Source: Rhodoluna sp. (lineage in GTDB: Bacteria > Actinomycetota > Actinomycetes > Actinomycetales > Microbacteriaceae). Taken from it: a stretch of 64,000 bases of DNA. Location: assembly GCA_024641095.1 (NCBI GenBank), contig JAHEDR010000001.1:260387-324386 (forward strand). The letters run 5' to 3'. The position numbers and the translations under genes were made by a program. Every line of letters begins with the position of its first letter. Within the stretch, counting starts at the first letter, position 1. The notes beneath the pieces were generated by a model. It was not told the DNA's origin. It worked only from the letters and a program-made list of their open reading frames with translations, and did no database searches. This document shows positions 40,478 through 48,791 of this stretch, piece after piece.

Positions 40478-41596
40478 ATGTTTGATCGCCTGCCCGAGTA
40501 TCCGTGGGAACAACTAAAGCCTTATTCGGCTAAAGCTGCTCTTCACGTGGGCGGTGCGGTAGACCTATCGGTTGGTTCACCGGTTGACCCAACCCCCGCA
40601 ATCATTCAAGATGCTCTGAACGCATCTTCAAACGCACCGGGGTATCCATCAACCGGCGGCTCACCAGAATTCAAAGCTGCTGTAGTGGAATGGTTTGAGC
40701 GTCGTCGTGGGGTTTCTGGTTTGAAGCCAGAACAGGTTATGCCAACTATTGGCTCTAAGGAATTGATTTCTTGGTTGCCATTACTAATGGGGCTTGGTCC
40801 TGGCGATGTAGTGGTGCAGCCAAAGGTTGCTTATACCGCTTACGTGGTTGGTGCAGCGCTTTGTGGCGCAGAGATTATTTCTGAAGATGATCCAGCTAAG
40901 TGGCCCGCCAATGCCAAATTGATTTGGATCAACTCACCGGGTAACCCGGATGGTCGGGTGCTTGATGTGCACGAAATGAAGGCCGCAGTAGATCGCGCAC
41001 GTGAACTTGGTGCTTTGTTGGCCAGCGACGAATGCTACGCAGAACTTGGTTGGGGTCAGTGGAGTGACAAATTAATCCCAAGCGTTCTAGACCCTAGAGT
41101 TTGCGGCAATAGCCATGATGGCGTGCTTGCGGTCTACTCACTAAGCAAGCAATCAAACATGGCCGGTTACCGTGCGGCTTTTGCGGTTGGCGAAGCATCG
41201 CTCATTAAGGGTCTAGTTAATCTGCGCATGCACTCGGGTCTAAACACCCCGGGTCCGGTGCAGCGAGCAATGGTGGTTGCGCTCGGCGACGAAGAGCACG
41301 TTGCAGTAGAAAAAGAGATTTACCGCGAGCGTCGCGAGGTGCTACTTGAGGCGGTTCGCGCCTACGGTTTCAGCGTTGCCGAAAGCCAGGCCGGCTTGTA
41401 CCTCTGGGCAACCCTTGGCGAAGACTGCTGGAAGACCGTTGACAGAATGGCCGATCTGGGCATCGTGGTTGTCCCTGGCACCTTCTATGGCGAATCCAGC
41501 ACCGATTTTGTGCGGTTTTCAATCACCGCAACCGATGACAAAATTGCCGAGGGAGCGCGCAGGTTGCGCGATGCCATAGGCTTGTCAAAGGCCTAA
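40478..41596 (+). CDS. dapC: succinyldiaminopimelate transaminase
   Basis: 372 aa class I/II PLP aminotransferase. It makes N-succinyl-LL-2,6-diaminopimelate in the lysine and cell-wall diaminopimelate pathway. LSVGSPVDPTPAIIQDAL near residue 30, GYPSTGGSPEFKAAV, INSPGNPDGRVL, and the PLP lysine in YSLSKQSNMAGYRAAF near residue 230. Position directly after fdxA distinguishes DapC from general aspartate aminotransferases. ATG is 20 bases after fdxA stop with AGGAATATAGGAA as ribosome site. Confidence 0.92.
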   Translation: MFDRLPEYPWEQLKPYSAKAALHVGGAVDLSVGSPVDPTPAIIQDALNASSNAPGYPSTGGSPEFKAAVVEWFERRRGVSGLKPEQVMPTIGSKELISWLPLLMGLGPGDVVVQPKVAYTAYVVGAALCGAEIISEDDPAKWPANAKLIWINSPGNPDGRVLDVHEMKAAVDRARELGALLASDECYAELGWGQWSDKLIPSVLDPRVCGNSHDGVLAVYSLSKQSNMAGYRAAFAVGEASLIKGLVNLRMHSGLNTPGPVQRAMVVALGDEEHVAVEKEIYRERREVLLEAVRAYGFSVAESQAGLYLWATLGEDCWKTVDRMADLGIVVVPGTFYGESSTDFVRFSITATDDKIAEGARRLRDAIGLSKA

Positions 41597-41634
41597 ACAG
41601 GGCTAAAGCACAATACAAAGCAGTAGGAGCTTCG

Positions 41635-42924
41635 ATGACCTCGAGCGATAAAGTCACAGTAACTTACGGTGAAATCACCGCAGACCTTCCGGTTATCTCA
41701 GCCGTTGATGGGCACGATGCAGTTGATATTTCAAAGTTCACCTCACTAACCGGACTTACCGCATACGACCAGGGTTTCGTAAACACCGCATCTACCAAAT
41801 CTGCAATTACTTTCATTGATGGTGAAAAGGGAATTCTTCGCCACCGCGGTTACCCGATAGAGCAGCTTGCTGGTTCTAAGTCATTTCTTGAAACCGCCTG
41901 GCTTCTGATTTACGGTGAGCTGCCAACTCCAGCACAGCTTTCAGATTTTGAAGAAAAGATTCGTCGTCACACATTGGTGCACGAAGACCTAAAGAATCTT
42001 TTCCACGCAATGCCACAAAATGCCCACCCAATGGCGGTTTTGGCTGCTGGGGTTTCAGCGCTTTCAACTTTCTATCAGGACTCACTAGATCCACACGATC
42101 CAGAGCAGGTTGAGCTTTCAACCATTCGCCTTCTTGCCAAGCTTCCTGTGCTTGCTGCTTACGCTCACAAGAACAGCATGGGCCAGGCCCTGCTTTACCC
42201 AGACAATTCACTTTCATATGTAGAAAACTTCTTGCGTTTGAACTTTGGCAACATGGCCGAGGAATACGCGCAAAACCCAGTGGTAACCAAGGCACTAGAC
42301 ACCTTGCTGGTGCTGCATGCAGACCACGAACAGAACTGTTCTACTTCTACCGTTCGTTTGGTTGGTTCAAGCCAGGCAAACCTATTCGCATCAATCTCTT
42401 CAGGAATCAACGCGCTGTTTGGTCCGCTTCACGGTGGAGCTAACGAAGCGGTTCTTGAAATGCTTCAGCACATTCAAGATTCTGGTGAGAGTGTGCAGGC
42501 ATTCATTCAGCGTGTGAAAAACAAAGAAGACGGCATTCGCCTAATGGGTTTTGGTCACCGCGTTTATAAGAACCTTGATCCACGAGCGCGCATTGTTAAG
42601 GCAACCGCCGACCAGGTTCTTGCAGAGCTAGGCGTTAACGATCCACTCCTTGAGATTGCCAAGGAGCTTGAGGCGGCAGCTCTGGCAGATTCTTACTTCC
42701 AGGAGCGCAAGCTTTATCCGAACGTAGACTTCTACACCGGCGTGATCTATAAGGCTCTTGGATTCCCACCACGTATGTTCACTGCACTATTTGCAATGGG
42801 ACGTCTGCCTGGTTGGATTGCCCACTGGCGTGAAATGAATGTTGATCCGGCAACCAAGATTGGCCGCCCTCAGCAGATTTATGTTGGTGAGCCAGAGCGT
42901 CAGCTCAAAGGGTTTTTCGGCTAG
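41635..42924 (+). CDS. gltA: citrate synthase
   Basis: 429 aa. Condenses oxaloacetate and acetyl-CoA at the entry of the TCA cycle. Type II (hexameric, Gram-negative-like) citrate synthase architecture. Active-site blocks: LHADHEQNCSTSTVRL, GPLHGGANEAVLEML (His), MGFGHRVYKNLDPRA (His), and YPNVDFYTGVIYKALG (Asp). The ATG has AGTAGGAGCTTCG upstream. It lies 38 bases after dapC and may be co-transcribed. An A/T hairpin at 42929-42946 may end it. Confidence 0.96.
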   Translation: MTSSDKVTVTYGEITADLPVISAVDGHDAVDISKFTSLTGLTAYDQGFVNTASTKSAITFIDGEKGILRHRGYPIEQLAGSKSFLETAWLLIYGELPTPAQLSDFEEKIRRHTLVHEDLKNLFHAMPQNAHPMAVLAAGVSALSTFYQDSLDPHDPEQVELSTIRLLAKLPVLAAYAHKNSMGQALLYPDNSLSYVENFLRLNFGNMAEEYAQNPVVTKALDTLLVLHADHEQNCSTSTVRLVGSSQANLFASISSGINALFGPLHGGANEAVLEMLQHIQDSGESVQAFIQRVKNKEDGIRLMGFGHRVYKNLDPRARIVKATADQVLAELGVNDPLLEIAKELEAAALADSYFQERKLYPNVDFYTGVIYKALGFPPRMFTALFAMGRLPGWIAHWREMNVDPATKIGRPQQIYVGEPERQLKGFFG

Positions 42925-42928
42925 TTAA

Positions 42929-42946
42929 TTTTTGGTAAGCCAAAAA
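42929..42946. terminator. short bidirectional terminator-like hairpin between gltA and rsmD
   Basis: TTTTTGG-TAAG-CCAAAAA, a 7-bp stem rich in A-T, between the convergent genes. It is weak as a terminator because only two pairs are G-C. Confidence 0.45.
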
Positions 42947-42963
42947 ACTTTTGTGATTGGTGG

Positions 42964-43539
42964 CTACGCCACCTTCAACAACCAGTAAACGGTTGTGTCA
43001 CCATACGACTTTTCTTCGTCGAGTTCAAAACCACTAGGTAGTTCCAGGTCGTCCGAACGACTCGAACGCTCCACCATGACAACAGCATTTTTGCTGAGTC
43101 GTGGAGACAGTGCCGTCAAGTTTGCAATAACTTCCTCGTTGGTCACTTCATAAGGAGGGTCAATAAAAACCAAATCGTATTCTGCGGTGTCAGCACTTAG
43201 GAATGCAGAAACTGGTTTGTGAACCACTTTGATTAGCGCCTCAAAGAAACCTTCTTTTTCCAGTGCTTTACGAATCGTGGTTGAGTTGGTGCTGCACACC
43301 GCAGCAGCCTTGCCATCTTTTTCAACCAAGACTGCTGAGTTCGCGCCGCGGCTAATCGCTTCAAGTGCCAGCGCACCGGTGCCGGCATACAAATCCAACA
43401 CTCTTGCGTTTTCGATTAAGTCACGCGAAGCAAGTCGATTAAAAATAGATTCGCGAATTCTGTCGCTAGTCGGGCGGGTTGATTTGGCTGGGCTGGCGAG
43501 TTGTCTCGAACCAGCAATGCCACCAATAATTCGTGTCAT
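42964..43539 (-). CDS. rsmD: 16S rRNA (guanine(966)-N(2))-methyltransferase
   Basis: 191 aa. MTRIIGGIAGSRQLASP at the N-terminus and SAM-binding LDLYAGTGALALEAISRGA near residue 48. The catalytic N-methyltransferase motif is DLVFIDPPYEV near residue 127. It methylates G966 in 16S rRNA of the small subunit. The gene faces away from recG, with 51 bases between starts; in many genomes it lies on the same strand between recG and coaD. TAGGCT lies 9 bases before ATG. Confidence 0.94.
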   Translation of the reverse strand: MTRIIGGIAGSRQLASPAKSTRPTSDRIRESIFNRLASRDLIENARVLDLYAGTGALALEAISRGANSAVLVEKDGKAAAVCSTNSTTIRKALEKEGFFEALIKVVHKPVSAFLSADTAEYDLVFIDPPYEVTNEEVIANLTALSPRLSKNAVVMVERSSRSDDLELPSGFELDEEKSYGDTTVYWLLKVA

Positions 43540-43590
43540 AACTTGCCCAGCCTACCGTCAGTGGCCGCGCCTACAGGCGAAGATAGAGGC

Positions 43591-45792
43591 ATGCTGCTTC
43601 CGCTTGAACCACTTGACCGCGTGCTGGGTGACCGCACCGCTAAGTCATTTGCCAAGCACCTGGGCCTTCGCACGGTGGCAGATTTACTCACTCATTTTCC
43701 ACGCCGATACTCAACCAGAGGTGAGCTAACGCCAATTAGCGAGATTCCACTGGGGGAGCCGGCCACTGTAGTTGCCGACATCGTTGAGGTGCGCGAGCGC
43801 CGCATGAAGGGCAAGAACGGCAGCATCTTAGAAATTCGCATCACCGATGGTCACGGTTTCATGACCCTGTCGTTCTTCAATCAGTCCTGGCGGCAAAAAG
43901 AACTCCGCCCGGGGTCGCGAGGACTGTTTGCCGGCAAAGTCAGCAGCTACCAGGGAAAGCTTCAGCTTGCCCACCCTGACTACGAGCTATTTCCCGATGA
44001 AATCTCCGACGAAGATGCCAAGCGTTGGGCCGAACTTCCGATTCCTATTTACCCAGCTGCCTCGGCAGTTACCACGTGGGCCATTCAGCGTTCTATTGGT
44101 GTGATTTTGGACACCTTGGCACCAATCACCGATGAGCTTGGCTCTGAGATTGTGAAGCAAAATAATTTGCTAAGTCTTAACGAAGCAATTAAGAACATTC
44201 ACCGACCAGAAAAGCATTCCGACTGGCATGCAGCTCGCGAGACACTTAAATTTCACGAGGCCTTTGCGTTGCAGGCAACTTTAATCAAGCGTCGCGCAGA
44301 GAACCATCACATCGCAGCCACTCCAAGAGTGGCCTCAAGTTCAAAGTTGCTGGCAAAGTTTGATGCTTCGCTACCTTTCACTTTGACCAAAGGGCAAATT
44401 TCAGTTGGGCAAGATATTTCAGACGACCTAGCTAAGCCGCACCCAATGAACAGATTGCTTCAGGGTGAGGTTGGATCGGGTAAGACTTTGGTTGCACTGC
44501 GCGCCATGATTACAGTTGCCGATGCCGGTGGCCAATCCGCCTTGCTTGCACCTACCGAGGTCTTGGCGGCTCAGCACTTCAAGTCAATTGAAAAAACACT
44601 TGGTGAAGACCTAGCTAAAGAACTTGGCCTCACGCTTCTCACTGGGCAAATGAATGTCGCAGACCGTAAACGGGCATTGCTTCAAATGGTCAGTGGTAAG
44701 GCACAGATCGTGATTGGCACTCACGCCCTGATCGCCGAAAAAGTTGAATTTCTAGATCTTGGTTTAATCATCATTGATGAGCAGCACAGGTTTGGTGTTG
44801 AGCAAAGAGAAGCTCTTCGCCTAAAGGGTAAGTTGCCTCCGCATGTTCTAACTATGACCGCAACTCCTATTCCTCGCACGCTTGCAGTTACCGTGTTTGG
44901 TGATCTTGATGTTTCTACTCTCACCGAACTTCCAGCGGGTCGTCAGGGCATCACATCTCACGTCGTGCAACTTTCACAACCTTCGTTGGTTGCAAGAACC
45001 TGGCAACGTATTGCCGAAGAAGTTGCCAATGGTCGCCAAGCATTTGTGGTTTGTCCGCGTATTGATGAGGACGACCCGGGTGTAGAACTAATTGAATCCG
45101 GAGGCGCCGCCGACGAAGAGCCAACTTTCCTTGACGGTTCCGATGACCAGGCTGCAGAGTTTGCAAAGAAGCCAAAGCAGCCATTAGCTTCGGCGATCGG
45201 CATGACCGAATCTCTGCGAAGTGTGCCAGCGCTATCGGGCTTAGTAATTGAAACTTTGCACGGCCGAATGAGTTCCGAAGAAAAAGCCGATGTGATGGCC
45301 AGATTTGCGGCCCAAGAAGTTGACGTTTTGGTTTCAACAACTGTCATTGAAGTTGGCGTAGACGTACCCAACGCAACAGTGATGGTAATTCTTGATGCCG
45401 ATCGTTTTGGTGTCAGCCAACTTCACCAGCTTCGCGGTCGCGTTGGTCGCGGTGGCAATGCGGGCCTTTGTCTTTTACTCACCTCTGCCGAAGAAGGTTC
45501 CTTGGCGCTCGAGCGAGTCAATGCCGTAGCAAAAACTCTGGACGGTTTTGAACTAAGTGAGATTGACCTAGAGCTTCGTCGCGAGGGAGATGTTCTTGGT
45601 CAATCGCAATCTGGTGGCAGATCTAGCCTGAAGCTGCTTCGGGTATTGAAAGATGCGGCCCTGATTCAAAAGGTCAGGTCACAGGTTGAGGAACTTATGG
45701 CTGCCGACCCAACACTAGAAAAACACCCAGATTTGGCAGAATCTTTGGCTCGTTTAGACCAAGATCGTCAAGCCAACCTAGCCAAGGGGTAA
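43591..45792 (+). CDS. recG: ATP-dependent DNA helicase RecG
   Basis: 733 aa from ATG 43591 (MLLPLEPLDRVLGDRT); the track start at 43501 overlaps rsmD. An N-terminal wedge/OB-fold domain spans about 1-240. Helicase core: Walker A GEVGSGKTLVALRAM near residue 290, DEQHRFGVEQRE (DEAH-type), TMTATPIPRTLA, and motif VI in QLHQLRGRVGRGG. RecG reverses stalled replication forks and moves branched DNA. A segment of about 45 residues between motifs (GVELIESGGAADEEPTF and following) is acidic and longer than in E. coli, common in Actinobacteria. Confidence 0.96.
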   Translation: MLLPLEPLDRVLGDRTAKSFAKHLGLRTVADLLTHFPRRYSTRGELTPISEIPLGEPATVVADIVEVRERRMKGKNGSILEIRITDGHGFMTLSFFNQSWRQKELRPGSRGLFAGKVSSYQGKLQLAHPDYELFPDEISDEDAKRWAELPIPIYPAASAVTTWAIQRSIGVILDTLAPITDELGSEIVKQNNLLSLNEAIKNIHRPEKHSDWHAARETLKFHEAFALQATLIKRRAENHHIAATPRVASSSKLLAKFDASLPFTLTKGQISVGQDISDDLAKPHPMNRLLQGEVGSGKTLVALRAMITVADAGGQSALLAPTEVLAAQHFKSIEKTLGEDLAKELGLTLLTGQMNVADRKRALLQMVSGKAQIVIGTHALIAEKVEFLDLGLIIIDEQHRFGVEQREALRLKGKLPPHVLTMTATPIPRTLAVTVFGDLDVSTLTELPAGRQGITSHVVQLSQPSLVARTWQRIAEEVANGRQAFVVCPRIDEDDPGVELIESGGAADEEPTFLDGSDDQAAEFAKKPKQPLASAIGMTESLRSVPALSGLVIETLHGRMSSEEKADVMARFAAQEVDVLVSTTVIEVGVDVPNATVMVILDADRFGVSQLHQLRGRVGRGGNAGLCLLLTSAEEGSLALERVNAVAKTLDGFELSEIDLELRREGDVLGQSQSGGRSSLKLLRVLKDAALIQKVRSQVEELMAADPTLEKHPDLAESLARLDQDRQANLAKG

Positions 45793-45802
45793 TCTGCTCG
45801 GC

Positions 45803-45808
45803 TAACCT
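45803..45808 (+). promoter_or_regulatory. -10 element for leaderless coaD transcript
   Basis: TAACCT lies 6 bases before ATG 45815, just after recG ends at 45792. No ribosome site in the interval (AGAGCA only). Confidence 0.45.
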
Positions 45809-45814
45809 AGAGCA

Positions 45815-46327
45815 ATGCCTTCAATCGCGGTTTATCCAGGATCTTTTGACCCAATCACTTTGGGCCACCTAGACATTGCTGCACGCGCAGCAAACCTTTT
45901 TGATGAACTCCATGTTCTAGTGGTGCACAACCCGGCCAAAGCGCCGCGTTTTTCAAGTGAAGAGCGAGTTGAACTAATTCGAGCCAGCTTGGCTGAACTC
46001 AAGGTATCGGGTCCAGCAAAAATCACCGTTGACACCCTTGATGGCGGACTATTGGTGAATTACTGCAAGATGGTAGGCGCTACCGCGTTGGTTAAGGGGT
46101 TCCGAACCAGCGTTGATCTTGACTATGAACTTCCTATGGCCCAGGTAAACCGCGATCTTGCTGGGGTTGAGACCGTGTTCATACCTGCAGATCCCGTGCA
46201 TGGCCACGTCTCGAGCTCACTGGTGAAGCAGGTTGCCGATCTTGAGGGACAAATAAATAAGTACGTTTCCGAGGCCGTGGCATGCGCCCTGACTACATCG
46301 GTGGCTAATCGAAAGGCGCAGGGCTAA
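45815..46327 (+). CDS. coaD: phosphopantetheine adenylyltransferase
   Basis: 170 aa. Adds AMP to 4'-phosphopantetheine in coenzyme A synthesis. The nucleotidyltransferase motif YPGSFDPITLGHLDI near the N-terminus (T/HxGH), KGFRTSVDLDYELPMAQVNRDL at mid-protein, and the ISSS-like HVSSSLVKQVADLEG near the C-terminus all match. The stop overlaps the next gene's ATG by one base, forming the coaD-DUF177-rpmF-rnc-mutM-smc-ftsY-ffh series. Confidence 0.96.
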   Translation: MPSIAVYPGSFDPITLGHLDIAARAANLFDELHVLVVHNPAKAPRFSSEERVELIRASLAELKVSGPAKITVDTLDGGLLVNYCKMVGATALVKGFRTSVDLDYELPMAQVNRDLAGVETVFIPADPVHGHVSSSLVKQVADLEGQINKYVSEAVACALTTSVANRKAQG

Positions 46328-46845
46328 TGGCTGCGAATACCGAATACCAGGTTGCCGTTCATGACCTCATGCACAAGCCGGGGCAGATGCGCGAACTGAA
46401 GCTGGATATCGTGACCCCAGACCAGATGGGCGAGGGCATTGCCCTTATTCCAAAGGGTGCCGAACTGGACCTAGATGTGCGTTTGGAGTCGGTTCACGAG
46501 GGAATTCTGACCACCGGTGAGGTTTTTGTGGACGCCGATGCCGAGTGCAGCAGGTGCCTGGAGCCCCTAACTGTCCCAGTTGAGGTGGATTTTCAGGAAC
46601 TTTTCGCCTATTCTTTAACCAACGAGGATGAGCATGTTGTCGAAGACGAGCAAATCGATCTTGAACAAATCATCCGTGACGCGGTAGTACTAAATCTTCC
46701 GTTCCACCCACTTTGTAGCACTGACTGTTTAGGTCTATGCCCAGATTGCGGTGTGAAGATGGCTGACAATCCGCACCACGTGCACGAAGCTCCGGTTGAT
46801 TCCCGATGGAGTGCACTGCAAAGCTTTACGAAAAAGGAAGAGTAA
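46327..46845 (+). CDS. YceD-family DUF177 protein (23S rRNA accumulation factor-like)
   Basis: 172 aa. The DUF177 fold with its central [20 protein letters not shown] motif and C-terminal zinc-ribbon-like [13 protein letters not shown]. YceD and relatives support 23S rRNA accumulation, and the gene stands immediately before rpmF in most bacteria, as here (4 bases). DDEH-rich acidic stretch ([14 protein letters not shown]) near residue 100. Exact biochemical role unproven. Confidence 0.9.
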   Translation: MAANTEYQVAVHDLMHKPGQMRELKLDIVTPDQMGEGIALIPKGAELDLDVRLESVHEGILTTGEVFVDADAECSRCLEPLTVPVEVDFQELFAYSLTNEDEHVVEDEQIDLEQIIRDAVVLNLPFHPLCSTDCLGLCPDCGVKMADNPHHVHEAPVDSRWSALQSFTKKEE

Positions 46846-46849
46846 GTCC

Positions 46850-47053
46850 ATGCCAGTACCAAAGAGACGCCTATCTCGTGCACGTACCCACGCACGTCGT
46901 TCACAGTGGAAGGCCGCTGAAGTAACTTTGGTGAAGACCATTGAGAACGGTAAGACCGTTTACTCAATGCCTCACCGCGCGAAGCTTGTTTCAGACTCAG
47001 CCGGCAACGCGCTGTTCCTTGAGTACAAGGGCCGCAAGGTCGCCGACGCCTAA
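46850..47053 (+). CDS. rpmF: 50S ribosomal protein L32
   Basis: 67 aa from ATG 46850 ([22 protein letters not shown]), after GAAGAGTAAG; the track start at 46796 is within the upstream gene. Basic N-terminus, typical of L32. The CxxC zinc motif of some L32 proteins is absent, so it is the C-minus type ([12 protein letters not shown]). Zinc-free L32 may be an alternative to a zinc-binding paralogue elsewhere. Confidence 0.96.
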   Translation: MPVPKRRLSRARTHARRSQWKAAEVTLVKTIENGKTVYSMPHRAKLVSDSAGNALFLEYKGRKVADA

Positions 47054-47069
47054 AACTTTCTAAGTCGCG

Positions 47070-47741
47070 ATGAACCTCAACGTTCTATGCACTCGCTTAG
47101 GCGTTGACATCGAGCCTCAACTGCTCGAACTCGCACTTACCCACCGCTCTTATTCATATGAGAACGGCAACACTCCCAACAACGAACGTCTCGAATTTCT
47201 CGGGGACTCGGTGTTGGGTTTTGTCGTTACGGCACACATTCACGATTTGCTGGTTGAACTTCCTGAAGGCGAGTTAACCAAGGTAAAGAACGCCGTGGTT
47301 TCGGCGCGTGCACTTGCCGCGGTTGCAGCCAAACTTGGCTTGGGAGAATTTCTTCGCCTGGGCAAGGGTGAAGAGCAAACTGGTGGTCGCACCAAGCTAA
47401 ATCTGCTGGCCGATTCTTTCGAGGCAATTCTTGGAGCCGTTTATGTTTCAAAGGGTCTTGATGAGGCGCGAGGTTTAGTTGAGCGTTTTGTATTTCCTCT
47501 TCTTGAAGACACCGATGCCCTTCGCGAAAACAGCGATCCAAAAACTACACTTCAAGAAAGAATTCAGGAGCAGGGCAAAGCCGCTCCGGTTTATGAAACA
47601 ACTTTTGAAGGCCCAGATCACGATCGTGATTTTCACGCCAAGGTCAAGGTAAACGACTTGGTTATTGGTGAAGGTGACGGCAAGTCTCGCAAGGGCGCAG
47701 AAACCGAAGCCGCAATTAACGCGCTAGCAAATCTAAAGTAA
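47070..47741 (+). CDS. rnc: ribonuclease III
   Basis: 223 aa. Double-strand RNA endonuclease for rRNA and mRNA processing. Signature NNERLEFLGDSVLGFVV near residue 38 and the second catalytic region LADSFEAILGAVYVSKG near 113 give the RNase III domain; the C-terminal dsRNA-binding domain starts near 150 (DPKTTLQERIQEQGKAAPVYE) and ends KSRKGAETEAAINAL. The mutM ATG directly follows its stop codon. Confidence 0.96.
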   Translation: MNLNVLCTRLGVDIEPQLLELALTHRSYSYENGNTPNNERLEFLGDSVLGFVVTAHIHDLLVELPEGELTKVKNAVVSARALAAVAAKLGLGEFLRLGKGEEQTGGRTKLNLLADSFEAILGAVYVSKGLDEARGLVERFVFPLLEDTDALRENSDPKTTLQERIQEQGKAAPVYETTFEGPDHDRDFHAKVKVNDLVIGEGDGKSRKGAETEAAINALANLK

Positions 47742-48671
47742 ATGCCTGAACTGCCAGAGGTTGAAACCGTACGCGCAGGCCTTGCTCCGGCGCTTACCAA
47801 TGCCACAATCACAGCGGTTGATGTGTTGGACGTTCGTTCGCTAAAGCGCCACCCGGGTGGCCCTAAGGACTTTGCTCAAACACTCATTGGCTCCAAGGTG
47901 CTTGGTGTAGTTAGACGTGGAAAGTTCCTCTGGCTTCCGCTGGAGGTAAAAGGCGAAAAGCGCAGCCTTGCTTTAGTTGGGCACCTTGGCATGAGTGGCC
48001 AAATGTTATTGCGCAGACCAACTGACCCAGAAGATAAATTGACCCGCGTGGTGATTCACCTAATCACCACTAAAGGTAAGCCAATGGAATTTAGGTTTAT
48101 TGATCAGCGCATCTTTGGTTCGCTGGCGATTGACGAACTTCAACCAACCGCAGATGGCAAGCCTGGCGGATACAGCGCCGGAGTTGGCAAAGGTAAGTCT
48201 TGGCAAAACCAAATACCCATGCAGGCCGCTCACATTACCCGTGACCCACTTGATGTTGATTTTGATGAGGACTTCGTTCTAGCCAAGTTTCAGAAAAAGA
48301 ACTCGGGCATCAAACGCGTGCTGCTTGATCAGCAGACCCTGAGTGGCATCGGAAATATTTACGCCGATGAAGCCCTTTGGCGAGCCAAACTACATTACGA
48401 CCAGCCGGCTGCCAGCCTAAAGCCGGCAAAGGCCAAGGAACTTTTGGCACACGTTCGGGACATCCTTGCCAAGGCCGTATCTGAGGGCGGCACGAGCTTT
48501 GATGAGCAGTACAAGAATGTAAACGGCGAGAGCGGTTATTTTGCCGTTTCACTGAATGCCTACGGAATGACCGGGTTGCCCTGTGCCAGATGCGGTCGCC
48601 CCATCAAACGAGAAAATTGGATGAATCGCGGGTCTCATTTCTGCCCAAATTGCCAGAAACTCAAGGCTTAG
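47742..48671 (+). CDS. mutM: formamidopyrimidine-DNA glycosylase
   Basis: 309 aa. Removes oxidised purines such as 8-oxoguanine. PELPEVETVRAGL at the N-terminus supplies catalytic Pro2 and Glu3. LVGHLGMSGQMLL and the H2TH region (GIKRVLLDQQTLSGIGNIYADEALW) follow. The C-terminal zinc finger is CARCGRPIKRENWMNRGSHFCPNCQ. Insert around 155-175 (GGYSAGVGKGKSW) is longer than E. coli. Starts at the base after rnc ends. Confidence 0.95.
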   Translation: MPELPEVETVRAGLAPALTNATITAVDVLDVRSLKRHPGGPKDFAQTLIGSKVLGVVRRGKFLWLPLEVKGEKRSLALVGHLGMSGQMLLRRPTDPEDKLTRVVIHLITTKGKPMEFRFIDQRIFGSLAIDELQPTADGKPGGYSAGVGKGKSWQNQIPMQAAHITRDPLDVDFDEDFVLAKFQKKNSGIKRVLLDQQTLSGIGNIYADEALWRAKLHYDQPAASLKPAKAKELLAHVRDILAKAVSEGGTSFDEQYKNVNGESGYFAVSLNAYGMTGLPCARCGRPIKRENWMNRGSHFCPNCQKLKA

Positions 48672-48791
48672 CGACCGCTCCAGCGCCCAGGGGCTATCGG
48701 TGTGGCAAGCGACCCCTTGGAAATAAGGTATTTTTGATAGTCGCGGCATTTGGTCCGCAATCAAATAATCGGCGAAGGCGGGGGAGTTAGC

